From contig NZ_QVLT01000005.1 of assembly GCF_003417065.2 (NCBI RefSeq), positions 1 to 64,000 of the forward strand: 64,000 nt of DNA, read 5' to 3'. Both the position numbers and the translations under genes were made by a program. Within the stretch, counting starts at the first letter, position 1. Each line of letters begins with the position of its first letter. Below, piece after piece: positions 35,784 to 44,612 of this stretch. The notes beneath the pieces are model-generated. The model did no database searches. It was given only the letters and a program-made list of their open reading frames with translations, and had not been told where the DNA came from. Source of the DNA: Hymenobacter lapidiphilus (GTDB lineage: Bacteria; Bacteroidota; Bacteroidia; Cytophagales; Hymenobacteraceae).

Positions 35784-37862
35784 ATGAAGTTTTCCGCTCT
35801 ATTCCTACTACCATTCTTGGCGTTGCCGCTGCCGGTAGCAGCCCAAACGGTAGCACCCGGTACTCCGGCTTCTGCCACCCACTGCCTGCTCGTGCCGCTC
35901 GACCCCGCGCTGCGGGCCGCGCGCGCCAGCCGTATCGTGGAGGCGGCCGTTACCAGCAGTGAGGGCCTGCAGGCTGCCAACGGCCGCCTCTACACCCGCC
36001 ACCAGCTACGAGTGTTCCGGCAGTTGAAGGGAGCCCCCGATTCGGTACTGACCGTGTTTACCGAGGGTGGTACGCTGGGCCTGCGCCGCGAGGTGCTTAC
36101 CAACACGCTGCAGCTTGTACCTGGCGAGCAGGGCATCTTCTTTCTGGAGCCCACCACTGTGCCGGGTCAGGCGGGTTGGCAGGTGTTCGGCAGTCAGCAG
36201 GGCTTCATCCGCTACAATCTGACCGACCTGACGGCCGCCGAGCCGTTTCGGCGCTACGCCAGCCTTACCGCGGCCGTAGCTGCCCTGGTTGCCTTGCCGC
36301 GCGAGGTGCAGCCCAACCCGGCCCTGGCAGCAGCCCGCGTGCGGCGCAGCCAGATAGCCGCTGCCCGGCCTCAGGCGGCGTTTATCAGTGGAGTAGCGCC
36401 GCTGCGCCTGTCGGCCGGTACGGGGGCGGTGCTCACCGTTACGGGCAGCGGCTTTGGCAGCAGCCGGGGCATGGGCACCGTGGAGTTTCGCAACGCCGAT
36501 GATGGCGGCGCCAGCTTCACTAGAATTAACGACGATGACTACCTGAGCTGGACCGACACCCGGATTCAGGTGCGGGTGCCGGCCCTGAGCGCCAGCGGCA
36601 ACCCGGCCGGTACCGGTCCGGTACGCGTAACGCCCGCCGGAACGGGCCAGCTGCCGGTGCTGAGTCTGCAAACGGTGCTCATCGAGTTTGCCGCCACCAA
36701 CGTGCGCGATACCAACACGGGCCAGCGCGCCGTGCCCGCCCACCGCGACCAGAATGGGGCCGGTGGCCTCACGTTTCGCTTCGAGCCGGGCTTTGCCGCC
36801 AACTCCGCTGCCGCTGCGGCCTGGCAGCGGGCCCTCGCCAGCTGGCGCTGCCAAACCGGCATCAACTGGGAGCTGGGCCCGCTGCGCACCAAAACGGGGG
36901 TAGCCGCCGACGGCGAAAATGCGGTGGGCTTCGATACCGATAGCCCGCTGCCGGCCGGCGTGCTGGGCCGCACTACCAGCTACTACGAGGGTTGCTACCG
37001 ACCCGATGGGACGGTGGCTTTCTTCGTGAAGGAAATTGATACGCAGTACGACGATGCGGCCGCCTGGCAGTTCGGGCCGGCCAACCCGGCCAGCACGCAG
37101 CTCGATTTCGAGTCGGTGGCGGTGCACGAGCTCGGCCATGCCCAACAGCTTTCTCACCTGATTATGCCCAGTGCCGTGATGCACTTTGCCATTGCCCGCG
37201 GGCAGCGCAGCCGCACCCTGGCCCCGGCCAGCGACATAGCCGGGGGCCGCTACGTGCTGCGCGCCCGCAGCTTCCGGCCCGATGTGTGCGGCCCCGTGGC
37301 CATGCTGCCTGCCCCGCTGGCCAGCCAGCAGGCCACGCCCGGCCCCGCCGGCGTTGAGGTGCAATGGGCCACCCGCGCCGAGTGCTACCTGAGCGGCTTT
37401 GTGCTGGAGCGCGCCTCGCTCGATACGACGGCCGGCTGGCAGCGGGTAACGGAGGTGGCCGCCGGAGCCGGCCCGTACCGCGCCCTCGACCCACAGCCGC
37501 TGCCCGGCCTGAGCTACTACCGCCTGCTGCTGAAGCGGCCCGATGGCTCGCTCGACGTAGCCCGGCCACTGCTGGTAAGCCGCGACGCCACCCTGCAAAC
37601 CGGCCTGGCGGTCTTTCCCAACCCTTTCGACCGAAACGGGCCGGCGCTGCGCCTGCAGTACGGGGCCGGGCCCGCTGCCGGCTCCCTCACGCTGCGCTTC
37701 TACGATACCGTGGGCCGCTACTACGGAGGCCGCCGCCTCGATTATGCGCCCGGCCTGGGCCTGCTGAGCCCCACACTTCCCGACCTGCGCCCCGGCCTCT
37801 ACCTGCTCCGCTGGACCGACTCGAACGGCCCCAGCGGCACTACGCGCCTGCTGGTGCGCTGA
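35784..37862 (+). CDS. Secreted metalloprotease-like protein with T9SS sorting domain
   Basis: 692 aa from ATG 35784 (MKFSALFLLPFLALPLPVAA, a clear signal peptide; the frame also has ATG at 35727 and 35772 upstream). Order: a signal peptide, an N-terminal beta region, an IPT/TIG-like domain near residues 195-290 (TGAVLTVTGSGFGSSRGMG), a catalytic-looking region with HELGHAQQLSH at about 450 (HExxHxxxxxH, metzincin-like but without the usual Gly), and a C-terminal T9SS type A sorting domain (AVFPNPF ... DLRPGLYLLRW). It should be exported, anchored or released by the type IX system. Peptidase activity is inferred from the motif only. Confidence 0.82.
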   Translation: MKFSALFLLPFLALPLPVAAQTVAPGTPASATHCLLVPLDPALRAARASRIVEAAVTSSEGLQAANGRLYTRHQLRVFRQLKGAPDSVLTVFTEGGTLGLRREVLTNTLQLVPGEQGIFFLEPTTVPGQAGWQVFGSQQGFIRYNLTDLTAAEPFRRYASLTAAVAALVALPREVQPNPALAAARVRRSQIAAARPQAAFISGVAPLRLSAGTGAVLTVTGSGFGSSRGMGTVEFRNADDGGASFTRINDDDYLSWTDTRIQVRVPALSASGNPAGTGPVRVTPAGTGQLPVLSLQTVLIEFAATNVRDTNTGQRAVPAHRDQNGAGGLTFRFEPGFAANSAAAAAWQRALASWRCQTGINWELGPLRTKTGVAADGENAVGFDTDSPLPAGVLGRTTSYYEGCYRPDGTVAFFVKEIDTQYDDAAAWQFGPANPASTQLDFESVAVHELGHAQQLSHLIMPSAVMHFAIARGQRSRTLAPASDIAGGRYVLRARSFRPDVCGPVAMLPAPLASQQATPGPAGVEVQWATRAECYLSGFVLERASLDTTAGWQRVTEVAAGAGPYRALDPQPLPGLSYYRLLLKRPDGSLDVARPLLVSRDATLQTGLAVFPNPFDRNGPALRLQYGAGPAAGSLTLRFYDTVGRYYGGRRLDYAPGLGLLSPTLPDLRPGLYLLRWTDSNGPSGTTRLLVR

Positions 37863-37925
37863 GGCATGTCAATGGCAGGTAAAGCCAAAATAAATCCTTC
37901 GGCCCAGCCCACAGTGACAATAAGC

Positions 37926-37964
37926 GCAGAGCCCCTGACGCCAAAATGGCGTCAGGGGCTCTGC
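37926..37964. terminator. Terminator between convergent T9SS and KASIII genes
   Basis: 18-bp perfect arms GCAGAGCCCCTGACGCCA (37926-37943) and 37947-37964 with a 3-base loop. It lies in the gap between two convergent genes and can end both transcripts. Confidence 0.75.
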
Positions 37965-38040
37965 TATGTTCTGGCTTTGTCAGTCTGAAAAGGCTGATTC
38001 GCTCTGCTTGTTGCTCGAAATGCCAAATGGCTGCTGCGGC

Positions 38041-38988
38041 TTACCGCTCCAGCAGCATGGCGCCGTAGGAGTAGCCGCCGCCGAAAACCGTGACCACTAC
38101 CTGGTTGCCGGGTTGCAGGTCGGGCCAGGTGCTGCCCAGGGCAATGGCCGCGCCCGCGCAGCCGGTATTGCCCAGATCCTCGATGTTGGACACGGCCCGC
38201 TCGTTGGGCAGGCCCAACTGCTGCAGCACGTTCTTGGTAATGCGCAGGTTGGCCTGGTGCGGAATCAGGTAAGTCAGCTCTTCCACCGGCACGTTGTTGC
38301 GGGCCAGAATTTCCTGGGTTACCCGCGTCATGTAGGTGCAGGCGTGGATGAATACATCTTTGCCATAGGGCATCACGATGCCGCGCTCCACGGGCTTGAG
38401 CGTCACCGATTCATCAGCCTTGCCAATGTTGCCGGCCCCGCCGGTACGGATGTCGCGCACCCGCAGGTCGGCGGGGGCGAGGCGGTCCAGCGAAACCAGC
38501 AGCGCCGCCGCGCCGTCGCCCCAGAGGTGGCCGGCTACGGTGTCGTCCTCGTTATTATAAGCCGTGTTGTGCTCGCTCACGATTACCAGCGCCCGGCGGG
38601 CCTTGCCCATGGCGAAGTAGCCCTCCACAATTTCCAGCGCATTGAGCAGCGACGAGCAGGCCGAGGAAATACTCACCACCGGAATATCCGACACGTTGAT
38701 TTCGCGCTGCACGGCGTGGGCCACGGTATAAATCGTGTCGTGGGGCGTGTAGGTGCCGGCCACAATCAGGTCCACGTCGGCGGCCGCGAAATCGGGCGTT
38801 TGGGCCAGCACCCGACGGGTGGCCTCTACGGCCATGGTGTTGGTGTTTTCGCCGGGAGCCGCTTTCCGGCGCGTCCGGATACCGGTGCGCTCGGTTATCC
38901 ACTCACTCGAAAGGCCGTTGAGGCGAGTGAAATGGGCATTATCGATGATGTCGGCGGGCAGGTAGGACGCGACCTGATGAATATACAC
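38041..38988 (-). CDS. 3-oxoacyl-ACP synthase III-like ketosynthase
   Basis: 315 aa from GTG 38988 (VYIHQVASYLPADII), chosen because the longer reading to 39054 adds an unlikely basic leader. The catalytic triad is present: Cys111 in SISSACSS, His244 in LIPHQAN and Asn274 in LGNTGC. The family condenses acyl-CoA with malonyl-ACP; divergent members also serve in other acyl-transfer reactions. It is isolated from any fab or fatty-acid gene cluster, so a specialised role is possible. It lies opposite the gene at 39147, sharing a 158-base intergenic region. Confidence 0.88.
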   Translation of the reverse strand: MYIHQVASYLPADIIDNAHFTRLNGLSSEWITERTGIRTRRKAAPGENTNTMAVEATRRVLAQTPDFAAADVDLIVAGTYTPHDTIYTVAHAVQREINVSDIPVVSISSACSSLLNALEIVEGYFAMGKARRALVIVSEHNTAYNNEDDTVAGHLWGDGAAALLVSLDRLAPADLRVRDIRTGGAGNIGKADESVTLKPVERGIVMPYGKDVFIHACTYMTRVTQEILARNNVPVEELTYLIPHQANLRITKNVLQQLGLPNERAVSNIEDLGNTGCAGAAIALGSTWPDLQPGNQVVVTVFGGGYSYGAMLLER

Positions 38989-39146
38989 GGGTGAGTGGAG
39001 CGGTAGGGGCGGGCGAAAATAAAGGCCGCAAGTTACGCGGTTTGCACAGAGCACGACGTTATTGCGCCCTACCGACGTACTTTGTACCTCTTTGGTTGCC
39101 TCAACGCGCCGCGCCGCGCCGGGTTCAACTACCCATCTATAAGATT

Positions 39147-39734
39147 ATGACCTTTCCGTTTTTTGCTTGCCCGGCCGGGCCCCGCGCCGGTCTGCTGGCC
39201 GCTGTGCTGCTAACGGCCGTGGCCCTGGCCCCATCGGCCGCCCACGCCCAGAAATACATTACTGCCGCCGGTCTGCGGATAGGCGGGGGCCAGTACGGCC
39301 TCACGGTGCAGCAAAAAATTCTGCCCAAAGCCACGCTGGAGGGCCTGGCGCTGGCCAGCTCGCGCGAAATCAGCGCCACGGTGCTGGCCGAGCGCCACTT
39401 TGGTATTCTGGGTCCCAGCCTCAATTATTACCTCGGCGCGGGCGGCCACCTCGGCCACCATAAAGACGACGGCACGTTCGGCGGCTTCGATGCCATTATC
39501 GGGGCCGAATACAAAATAGCGTTCATCCCGCTCGTCGTCAGCGTCGATTTCAAGCCCACCATCGAAATCAACTCCGCCGACTGGGCCCGTTTCCCCACCG
39601 CCTTCTCGGTGCGCTACATTATCATCAAGGAGAAAGCCAGCTTCATGGGCGGCATCTTTGATGGCAAGGACAAGAAGAAATCCAAGTCCAAGAAGAAGGA
39701 TAAAGGCAAAGGCGGCGGCCTGTTCGATTTTTAA
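39147..39734 (+). CDS. Secreted protein with beta-rich core and Lys-rich tail
   Basis: 195 aa from ATG 39147. Signal peptide MTFPFFACPAGPRAG ... cut after AHAQ. The core has beta-strands and Gly-rich turns (LRIGGGQYGLTVQQ, LSLN-type SLNYYLGAGGHLG, VVSVDFKPTIEI), suggesting an outer-membrane barrel. The C-terminus is striking: a highly basic KDKKKSKSKKKDKGKGGG run of about 20 residues followed by LFDF, a typical C-terminal Phe. Function unknown. Confidence 0.7.
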   Translation: MTFPFFACPAGPRAGLLAAVLLTAVALAPSAAHAQKYITAAGLRIGGGQYGLTVQQKILPKATLEGLALASSREISATVLAERHFGILGPSLNYYLGAGGHLGHHKDDGTFGGFDAIIGAEYKIAFIPLVVSVDFKPTIEINSADWARFPTAFSVRYIIIKEKASFMGGIFDGKDKKKSKSKKKDKGKGGGLFDF

Positions 39735-39748
39735 GGAAGCGAGAAGGC

Positions 39749-39866
39749 GAACGTCATTCTGAGCGAAGCCGAAGAATCTCTACCGCAACAGTGACCCTAA
39801 TGTTAGGATTAGCGTTGCAGTAGAGATTCTTCGACTTCGCCTCCGGCTTCGCTCAGAATGACGTTC
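39749..39866. repeat. Large inverted repeat of the GTCATTCTGAGCGAAG family
   Basis: GAACGTCATTCTGAGCGAAG at the left and its complement at the right end (through 39866) enclose inner complementary GAAGAATCTCTAC/GTAGAGATTCTTC segments. It fills the gap between the convergent genes at 39147 and 39884. Same family as 22080-22185. Confidence 0.8.
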
Positions 39867-39883
39867 TTTTTCTTACCTCTCTT

Positions 39884-40600
39884 CTACAGCTTATGCACCC
39901 GGCCGCTGCCGGCCGTGGAGCTGTTCACGCGGGGGTTGCCGCGCACAAACACGCTGCCCGAGCCGGCAATGCGGGCTTCGAGCGTTTCGGTGGCCTGCAC
40001 CCGGCAGCTGCCCGAGCCGGCAATGCGGGCATCACAGCTTTTGGTGGCCAGCTGCTCGGCCTGCACGCCGCCCGATCCGCTGATGCTGATTTGCTGACTC
40101 TTGGCTGAGCCACCACCGATTTTGAGGCTGCCTGAACCCGACACCGACGAGTCGATGGTTTCGGCCGTTACACCGGCCAGCACGATGCTGCCCGAGCCGC
40201 CCACAGCCAGCCGTAGCTTGTTGGCCCGGATGGGCTCGGCGGCCCGCAGACTGCCCGAGCCGCCCACGGCCAGGGCCGTAACGGTAGGCGCGGTCACGTA
40301 AATCACCACTTTACTTTTGAAATTATAGCCACTGAACAGGCCGCTTTCCTGCTTGGTGTTGATGCGAAGCTTACCGTTCTCGACCACAGTTTCGAGGTGG
40401 GTAAGGTCCTCGGCGTCGCCCTGCACTTCCACTTTCTGGGGGCTGCCCTGGCGGAAAATCACCTGCATCGAGCCGCCCAGACTAACGGCGGTAAAGGGCG
40501 CCACGGTGCGGGTTTCGCGGGTGTCGGCGGCGAAGGTTTGGAAGGTGGTCAGCAGCAGCGCGAGCAGCAAACCGGGCAGCAGGAAACGGAGGCTTTTCAT
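39884..40600 (-). CDS. DUF2807 (head GIN) domain-containing protein
   Basis: 238 aa from ATG 40600 (MKSLRFLLPGLLLALLLTTF signal peptide, cut after TFA). The DUF2807 region begins VAPFTAVSLGGSMQVIFRQG and runs into repeated GSGS-bearing turns (AVGGSGSL, AVGGSGSI, VSGSGSL, ISGSGGV, IAGSGSC, IAGSGSVF), the pattern of a right-handed beta-helix with about eight rungs. Such proteins are secreted and probably bind surface or auto-associate; the role is unknown. ATG 40600 is 105 bases after the M13 stop, so co-transcription with it is possible. Confidence 0.85.
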   Translation of the reverse strand: MKSLRFLLPGLLLALLLTTFQTFAADTRETRTVAPFTAVSLGGSMQVIFRQGSPQKVEVQGDAEDLTHLETVVENGKLRINTKQESGLFSGYNFKSKVVIYVTAPTVTALAVGGSGSLRAAEPIRANKLRLAVGGSGSIVLAGVTAETIDSSVSGSGSLKIGGGSAKSQQISISGSGGVQAEQLATKSCDARIAGSGSCRVQATETLEARIAGSGSVFVRGNPRVNSSTAGSGRVHKL

Positions 40601-40704
40601 GGCGTGGGGATGAAAGGTGGAGAACTTGCGGGGTAGATGCAGGGCCGCCGCGCACAGTTGCCCGGGGGCGGCAAATAATCGGGCCGGGTTCCGGAAATTC
40701 GCGG

Positions 40705-42756
40705 CTACCAGATTTTTACCCGCGCCGAATCTGGTCGGTAGAACTTGTCGCCGGGCTTTACATCGAAGGCCTCGTAGAAGGCGGGCACGTTGGCGAAGGG
40801 TCCATTGATGCGGTATTGGGCCGGCGAATGCACATCGGTGAGCAGTGCCTGGGCCAGCCGCTCCTGGCGCTGATGCGTCTGCCAGCCCAGCGCGTAGCCC
40901 AAAAAGTAGCGCTGCACCGGCGTCAGACCCCCGATTTTTTCGCCCTTCTTGTATTGCTCGGTCTTCTTGAATGCATCGAGCCCGATGATGATACCGCCCA
41001 AATCGGCAATGTTTTCGCCGGCCGTGGCTTTGCCGTTGATGCGCAGCGAATCGAGCACCTGGTAGCCGTCGAACTGGCGCACGATGCCGCGCACGCGCTG
41101 GTCGAAGGCCTTGCGGTCGGCCTTGGTCCACCAGCTGCGCAGGTTGCCCTTGTCGTCGAACTGGCTGCCCTCGTCGTCGAAGCCGTGGGTGAGCTCGTGG
41201 CCAATGGTGCTGGCCCCGGCGTAGCCATAAATGATGGCGTCGTCAGCGTCGGCATCCAGCAGGCCCGGAATGGCGAAAATGGCGGCCGGCAACACGATTT
41301 CGTTGTTGCTGGGGTTGTAGTAGGCGTTATAGGTCTGGGGCGTCATGCCCCACTCGGTGCGGTCGACGGGCTGGCCGAGCTTGCGGGCCTCGTAGCGGTA
41401 GCGCCACTGGTTGGCCCGCATCACATTGGCGGCGTACGAGTCGCGTTTGATTTCCAGCGACGAGTAGTCCTTCCACTTATCAGGGTAGCCCACTTTGCGG
41501 CTGATTTTGGCCAGCTTCACCAGCGCCTTCTGCTTGGTCGAGTCGCCCATCCAGTCCAGCGCCTCGATGTGCTCACGGAACGAGGCCGTGATGTTTTCGG
41601 TGAGCTGCTCGTAGCGGCGCTTGGTTTCGGGCGTGAAGTATTCTTTCACGAACTGCTGGCCCAGCACCTCGCCCAGGGCACTTTCTTCGGCATCGAGCAC
41701 CCGCTTCCAGCGCGGCCGCTGCTCGGTGGCGCCCTGCAGCACGGTGCTGTAAAAGCGGAAGTTTTCCTGGTCGAAATCCTGGCTCAGGGTGGGGGCGTAG
41801 GCGTGCACCAGCTGCCATTGCAGGTAGGCCTGCCAGTCGGCGAGCGGGGCGGTGCGCAGCAGCCGGGCGGCTTCGCGGTAGAACTCGGGCTGGCCCACAA
41901 TCACGGTGTCGGCCTTCGCAAACGCCATTTCGGCTAGCCAGGGTTTCCAGTTGAGGCCGGGCGTGAGGGCGTCGAGCTGGGCCAGGCTCATTTTGTTGTA
42001 GTTGGCGTAGGGGTCGCGCAGGGCTTCGAGCTTGCGCGAGGCCCCGGCCAGCCTGGTTTCCAGCGCCAGCACCCGCTTGGTACTGGCCTGGGCGGTAGCC
42101 GCATCCTGGCCCAATAGCCCGAACATCTTGCTCAGGTGCTTCTCATACTCTTTGCGAATATTGACCGTGCGCGCATCTTTGTTGAAGTAATAGTCGCGGT
42201 TAGGCAGCCCCAGGCCCGCCTGCCAGAGTTGCAGGGCCATTTTGTCGCTGTTTTTGGCGTCCTGGCCCACGTAGGGGCCAATCAGCGCGTTCACGCCCAG
42301 CTGCTGCAGCCGCGCAATGGCTGCTTGCACGCCCGTAACGGTACTGATGTTGCGGATGCTCGTGAGTTCGGCCTGTAGCGGCGCAATGCCCTGCTTGTTG
42401 ATGGCGGCGCTGTCCATGCCCGTAGCCCAGAAGTCGCCGAGCTTCTGCTCCGTCGAGCCGGGGGCGGCGCTGGCCTTCGCGGCGTCTTCGTTGAGTTTGC
42501 GCAGGCGGTCGTAGATTTCGTTCTGCACTTCCTTGCCGATGCCCCAGTTGCTTTCCGAAGCCGGAATCGGGTGCTGCTTGAACCAGGCGCCGTTGGCGTA
42601 GTTGTAGAAGTCGTCACCGGGCCGCACGGTGGTATCGAGGTTGGCGCTCAGCAAGTCGGGCTTGGCGGTGCCGGTTTTGCCGTTGGGGCCGCAGGCGGCC
42701 ACGGCCAGCCCCAGCAGCGGGGCCAGCAGCAGGCCCGGACGAAGAAATTGCTTCAT
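40705..42756 (-). CDS. pepO: M13 family metallopeptidase, lipoprotein
   Basis: 683 aa. Signal peptide with lipobox AVAAC (MKQFLRPGLLLAPLLGLAVA...). Neprilysin-type domains follow: FYNYANGAWFKQ near residue 50, the NAYYNPSNNEIVLPA block, the zinc motif GHELTHGFDDEG (HExxH), ENIADLGG with the third zinc ligand Glu, and a C-terminal VPAFYEAFD region. The family cleaves oligopeptides outside the cytoplasm. It is the upstream member of a likely minus-strand pair with the DUF2807 gene. Symbol by family resemblance only. Confidence 0.9.
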   Translation of the reverse strand: MKQFLRPGLLLAPLLGLAVAACGPNGKTGTAKPDLLSANLDTTVRPGDDFYNYANGAWFKQHPIPASESNWGIGKEVQNEIYDRLRKLNEDAAKASAAPGSTEQKLGDFWATGMDSAAINKQGIAPLQAELTSIRNISTVTGVQAAIARLQQLGVNALIGPYVGQDAKNSDKMALQLWQAGLGLPNRDYYFNKDARTVNIRKEYEKHLSKMFGLLGQDAATAQASTKRVLALETRLAGASRKLEALRDPYANYNKMSLAQLDALTPGLNWKPWLAEMAFAKADTVIVGQPEFYREAARLLRTAPLADWQAYLQWQLVHAYAPTLSQDFDQENFRFYSTVLQGATEQRPRWKRVLDAEESALGEVLGQQFVKEYFTPETKRRYEQLTENITASFREHIEALDWMGDSTKQKALVKLAKISRKVGYPDKWKDYSSLEIKRDSYAANVMRANQWRYRYEARKLGQPVDRTEWGMTPQTYNAYYNPSNNEIVLPAAIFAIPGLLDADADDAIIYGYAGASTIGHELTHGFDDEGSQFDDKGNLRSWWTKADRKAFDQRVRGIVRQFDGYQVLDSLRINGKATAGENIADLGGIIIGLDAFKKTEQYKKGEKIGGLTPVQRYFLGYALGWQTHQRQERLAQALLTDVHSPAQYRINGPFANVPAFYEAFDVKPGDKFYRPDSARVKIW

Positions 42757-42864
42757 GTTTTTCGTTGTTTGTTTTCTGTGGCTCGTTTGCCGGGGGAAGG
42801 TAGCAGTAACGGCTGGCTAATCAACATCGGTCAAACCCGAATAACAAAAACCAAACAGCGAAAA

Positions 42865-43287
42865 GTGAATCATCTGCTCCTGCTCAACTTCGGCCTGGCC
42901 GCCTACCTCACCGGCCTTATCTGGACGGTGCAGCTCGTGCATTACCCCGGCTTTGCCCGCGTAGAACCCGCGCAGTTCGCGCAGTTTCACCGCGAGCATT
43001 CCACCCGCATGAGTTGGGTGGTGCTGGCGCCGATGCTGCTGGAGCTGGGCGCGGCCGGGTGGCTGGCCTGGCAGGGCGCGGGCCTGAGCCAAGCCGCGCG
43101 CTGGGGCCAGCTGGCGCTGGTAGGGGTGGCCTGGGCCAGTACGTTTCTGCTCAGCGTGCCCTTCCACAATCGCTTGGCCCGCGACGGCTATAACTACGTG
43201 GCCATCGACGGCCTCGTGCGTACCAACTGGCCTCGCACCCTCGCCTGGACTGCCCGCTTAGGTTTATTGGGCTATTTGATGTGGTGA
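42865..43287 (+). CDS. Small four-helix membrane protein
   Basis: 140 aa from GTG 42865 (VNHLLLLNFGLAAYLTG), the first codon compatible with the hydrophobic start. Four membrane helices; conserved-looking motif VQLVHYPGF near residue 22 and HREHSTRMSWVV near 45, with charged loop residues. I do not recognise a named family. It is followed by, and overlaps by a few bases at 43281-43287 upstream of, the arfB start at 43350, so a joint transcript is likely. Confidence 0.7.
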   Translation: MNHLLLLNFGLAAYLTGLIWTVQLVHYPGFARVEPAQFAQFHREHSTRMSWVVLAPMLLELGAAGWLAWQGAGLSQAARWGQLALVGVAWASTFLLSVPFHNRLARDGYNYVAIDGLVRTNWPRTLAWTARLGLLGYLMW

Positions 43288-43349
43288 GCGGAAAACCGCC
43301 GCTCAGGATGACAGTATATTTACCTTCCCGTTCCTCACCATTCAACCGC

Positions 43350-43757
43350 ATGCTTCCTGCCGCCGCCGACTTCCTGCCCGAATTGCAGTTCCAGACCAGC
43401 CGCAGCAGCGGGCCGGGCGGGCAGAACGTGAATAAGGTGGAAAGCCGGGTCGAGTTGCGTTTCCGCATCGCCGACTCGCAGCTGCTCTCCGACGAGCAGA
43501 AGCAGACGCTGCTCGAAAAGCTGGCCTCGCGCCTCACCCAGGAAGGCGAATTGCTGGTAACGGCCCAGGAGGACCGCAGCCAGCTGCGCAACCGCGAAAC
43601 GGCGCTGCTCAAGTTTCATCAGCTGCTCACTAAAACCCTGCACCGTCCCAAAACCCGCCGGCCCACCAAGCCCGGCAAAGGTGCCGTGCGCAAACGCCTG
43701 GAATCCAAGAAAAAGCACGGCGAGAAGAAGGCGAATCGGAAGAGGTTGAATGATTGA
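43350..43757 (+). CDS. arfB: Alternative ribosome-rescue factor ArfB (peptidyl-tRNA hydrolase)
   Basis: 135 aa from ATG 43350 (MLPAAADFLPELQFQTSRSS). The GGQ loop GPGGQNVNKV (about residues 20-29) hydrolyses peptidyl-tRNA, and the C-terminal basic tail KKKHGEKKANRKRL inserts into the mRNA channel of stalled ribosomes. The full ICT1/YaeJ length is met. Reading further upstream to 43281 would add a leader not seen in the family, so the later ATG is preferred. Confidence 0.92.
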   Translation: MLPAAADFLPELQFQTSRSSGPGGQNVNKVESRVELRFRIADSQLLSDEQKQTLLEKLASRLTQEGELLVTAQEDRSQLRNRETALLKFHQLLTKTLHRPKTRRPTKPGKGAVRKRLESKKKHGEKKANRKRLND

Positions 43758-43843
43758 AGGACTGAATTGTTAAATTGTTGGGCCTGCAACTACCCTTCAG
43801 AACAGCCAACCACTTAACAATTCCGCTCTTCAGCAATCAAGTT

Positions 43844-44581
43844 TCAATTCAAATCCAGCCCGAAAAGCACGCCAAACCACGGCCTGCGCTGGTAAATCCA
43901 GTGGCGGCCATCGGGACCGAGTAGCTGGTCGAAGCCGATAGCGAGGCCCAGGTTGAAGATGCGGGCGTCGTAGATGGTGGCGGCTCCGGCGTGCACCACG
44001 AAGCCTTCGTACTCAGCTACGCGGGTTTGCTGGTTGGTCACGTCGGGGTTGATGATGGTGGAGCCCAGGCCCGCGAAGATGCCGTAGCCCAGCCCCACGG
44101 TCCGGATTTGCGGTTCTTGGTGCCCGTTCAGGAGCTGCTTGCTGTTGACGTGGTAGAAATCGAGCCGACGACCAAAGTAGAGGGCGGCGTTGAAGTTGGT
44201 GTTGAGCTGCACCGGCACCGGGGCCTGCGGCGGGCGGGCTTTGAACGGAATCGTAAACACGTCGAGGTCGAACTTACGGTTCAGCAGAATAATGTGCTGG
44301 CCGCGGCGCACCGGGTAGCTGAAGCGACGCGGCGTGCCGTTCGGCGGCTGCGCCAGAAATAAGAGCGAATCGTGCGCCTGCTCCACGTACAGGCTACGGT
44401 CCTTCCCAACGCTGGTGGCCAGAGCCGGGTCGTTGGTGCGAAAAAACTGGTAGTCGCCGGGCTCCAAGGTGGGCACCCGGCCCACGGCCGCGCAACCCGC
44501 CAGCAGGCCGGTAGTGGCCAGCAGCCCAAGCAGGGGCCACCGGAAGCGTGGGACGTAGCACGAAAAGCCAGGGCGCGGCAT
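43844..44581 (-). CDS. Uncharacterised lipoprotein
   Basis: 245 aa. Signal peptide with lipobox LLAGC (Cys near residue 29). The mature part shows beta-strands (YLVEQAHDSLLFLAQ, FNAALYFGRRLDFYHV, LGYGIFAGLGS, YDARIFNLGLAIGFD), and the end VLFGLDLN looks like an outer-membrane strand. Family not recognised. It follows corA by 31 bases on the minus strand (44613 to 44581), so the two may be co-transcribed. Confidence 0.7.
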   Translation of the reverse strand: MPRPGFSCYVPRFRWPLLGLLATTGLLAGCAAVGRVPTLEPGDYQFFRTNDPALATSVGKDRSLYVEQAHDSLLFLAQPPNGTPRRFSYPVRRGQHIILLNRKFDLDVFTIPFKARPPQAPVPVQLNTNFNAALYFGRRLDFYHVNSKQLLNGHQEPQIRTVGLGYGIFAGLGSTIINPDVTNQQTRVAEYEGFVVHAGAATIYDARIFNLGLAIGFDQLLGPDGRHWIYQRRPWFGVLFGLDLN

Positions 44582-44612
44582 AAAAAACGGCTTGGGGAAG
44601 GATGTCTACAAC

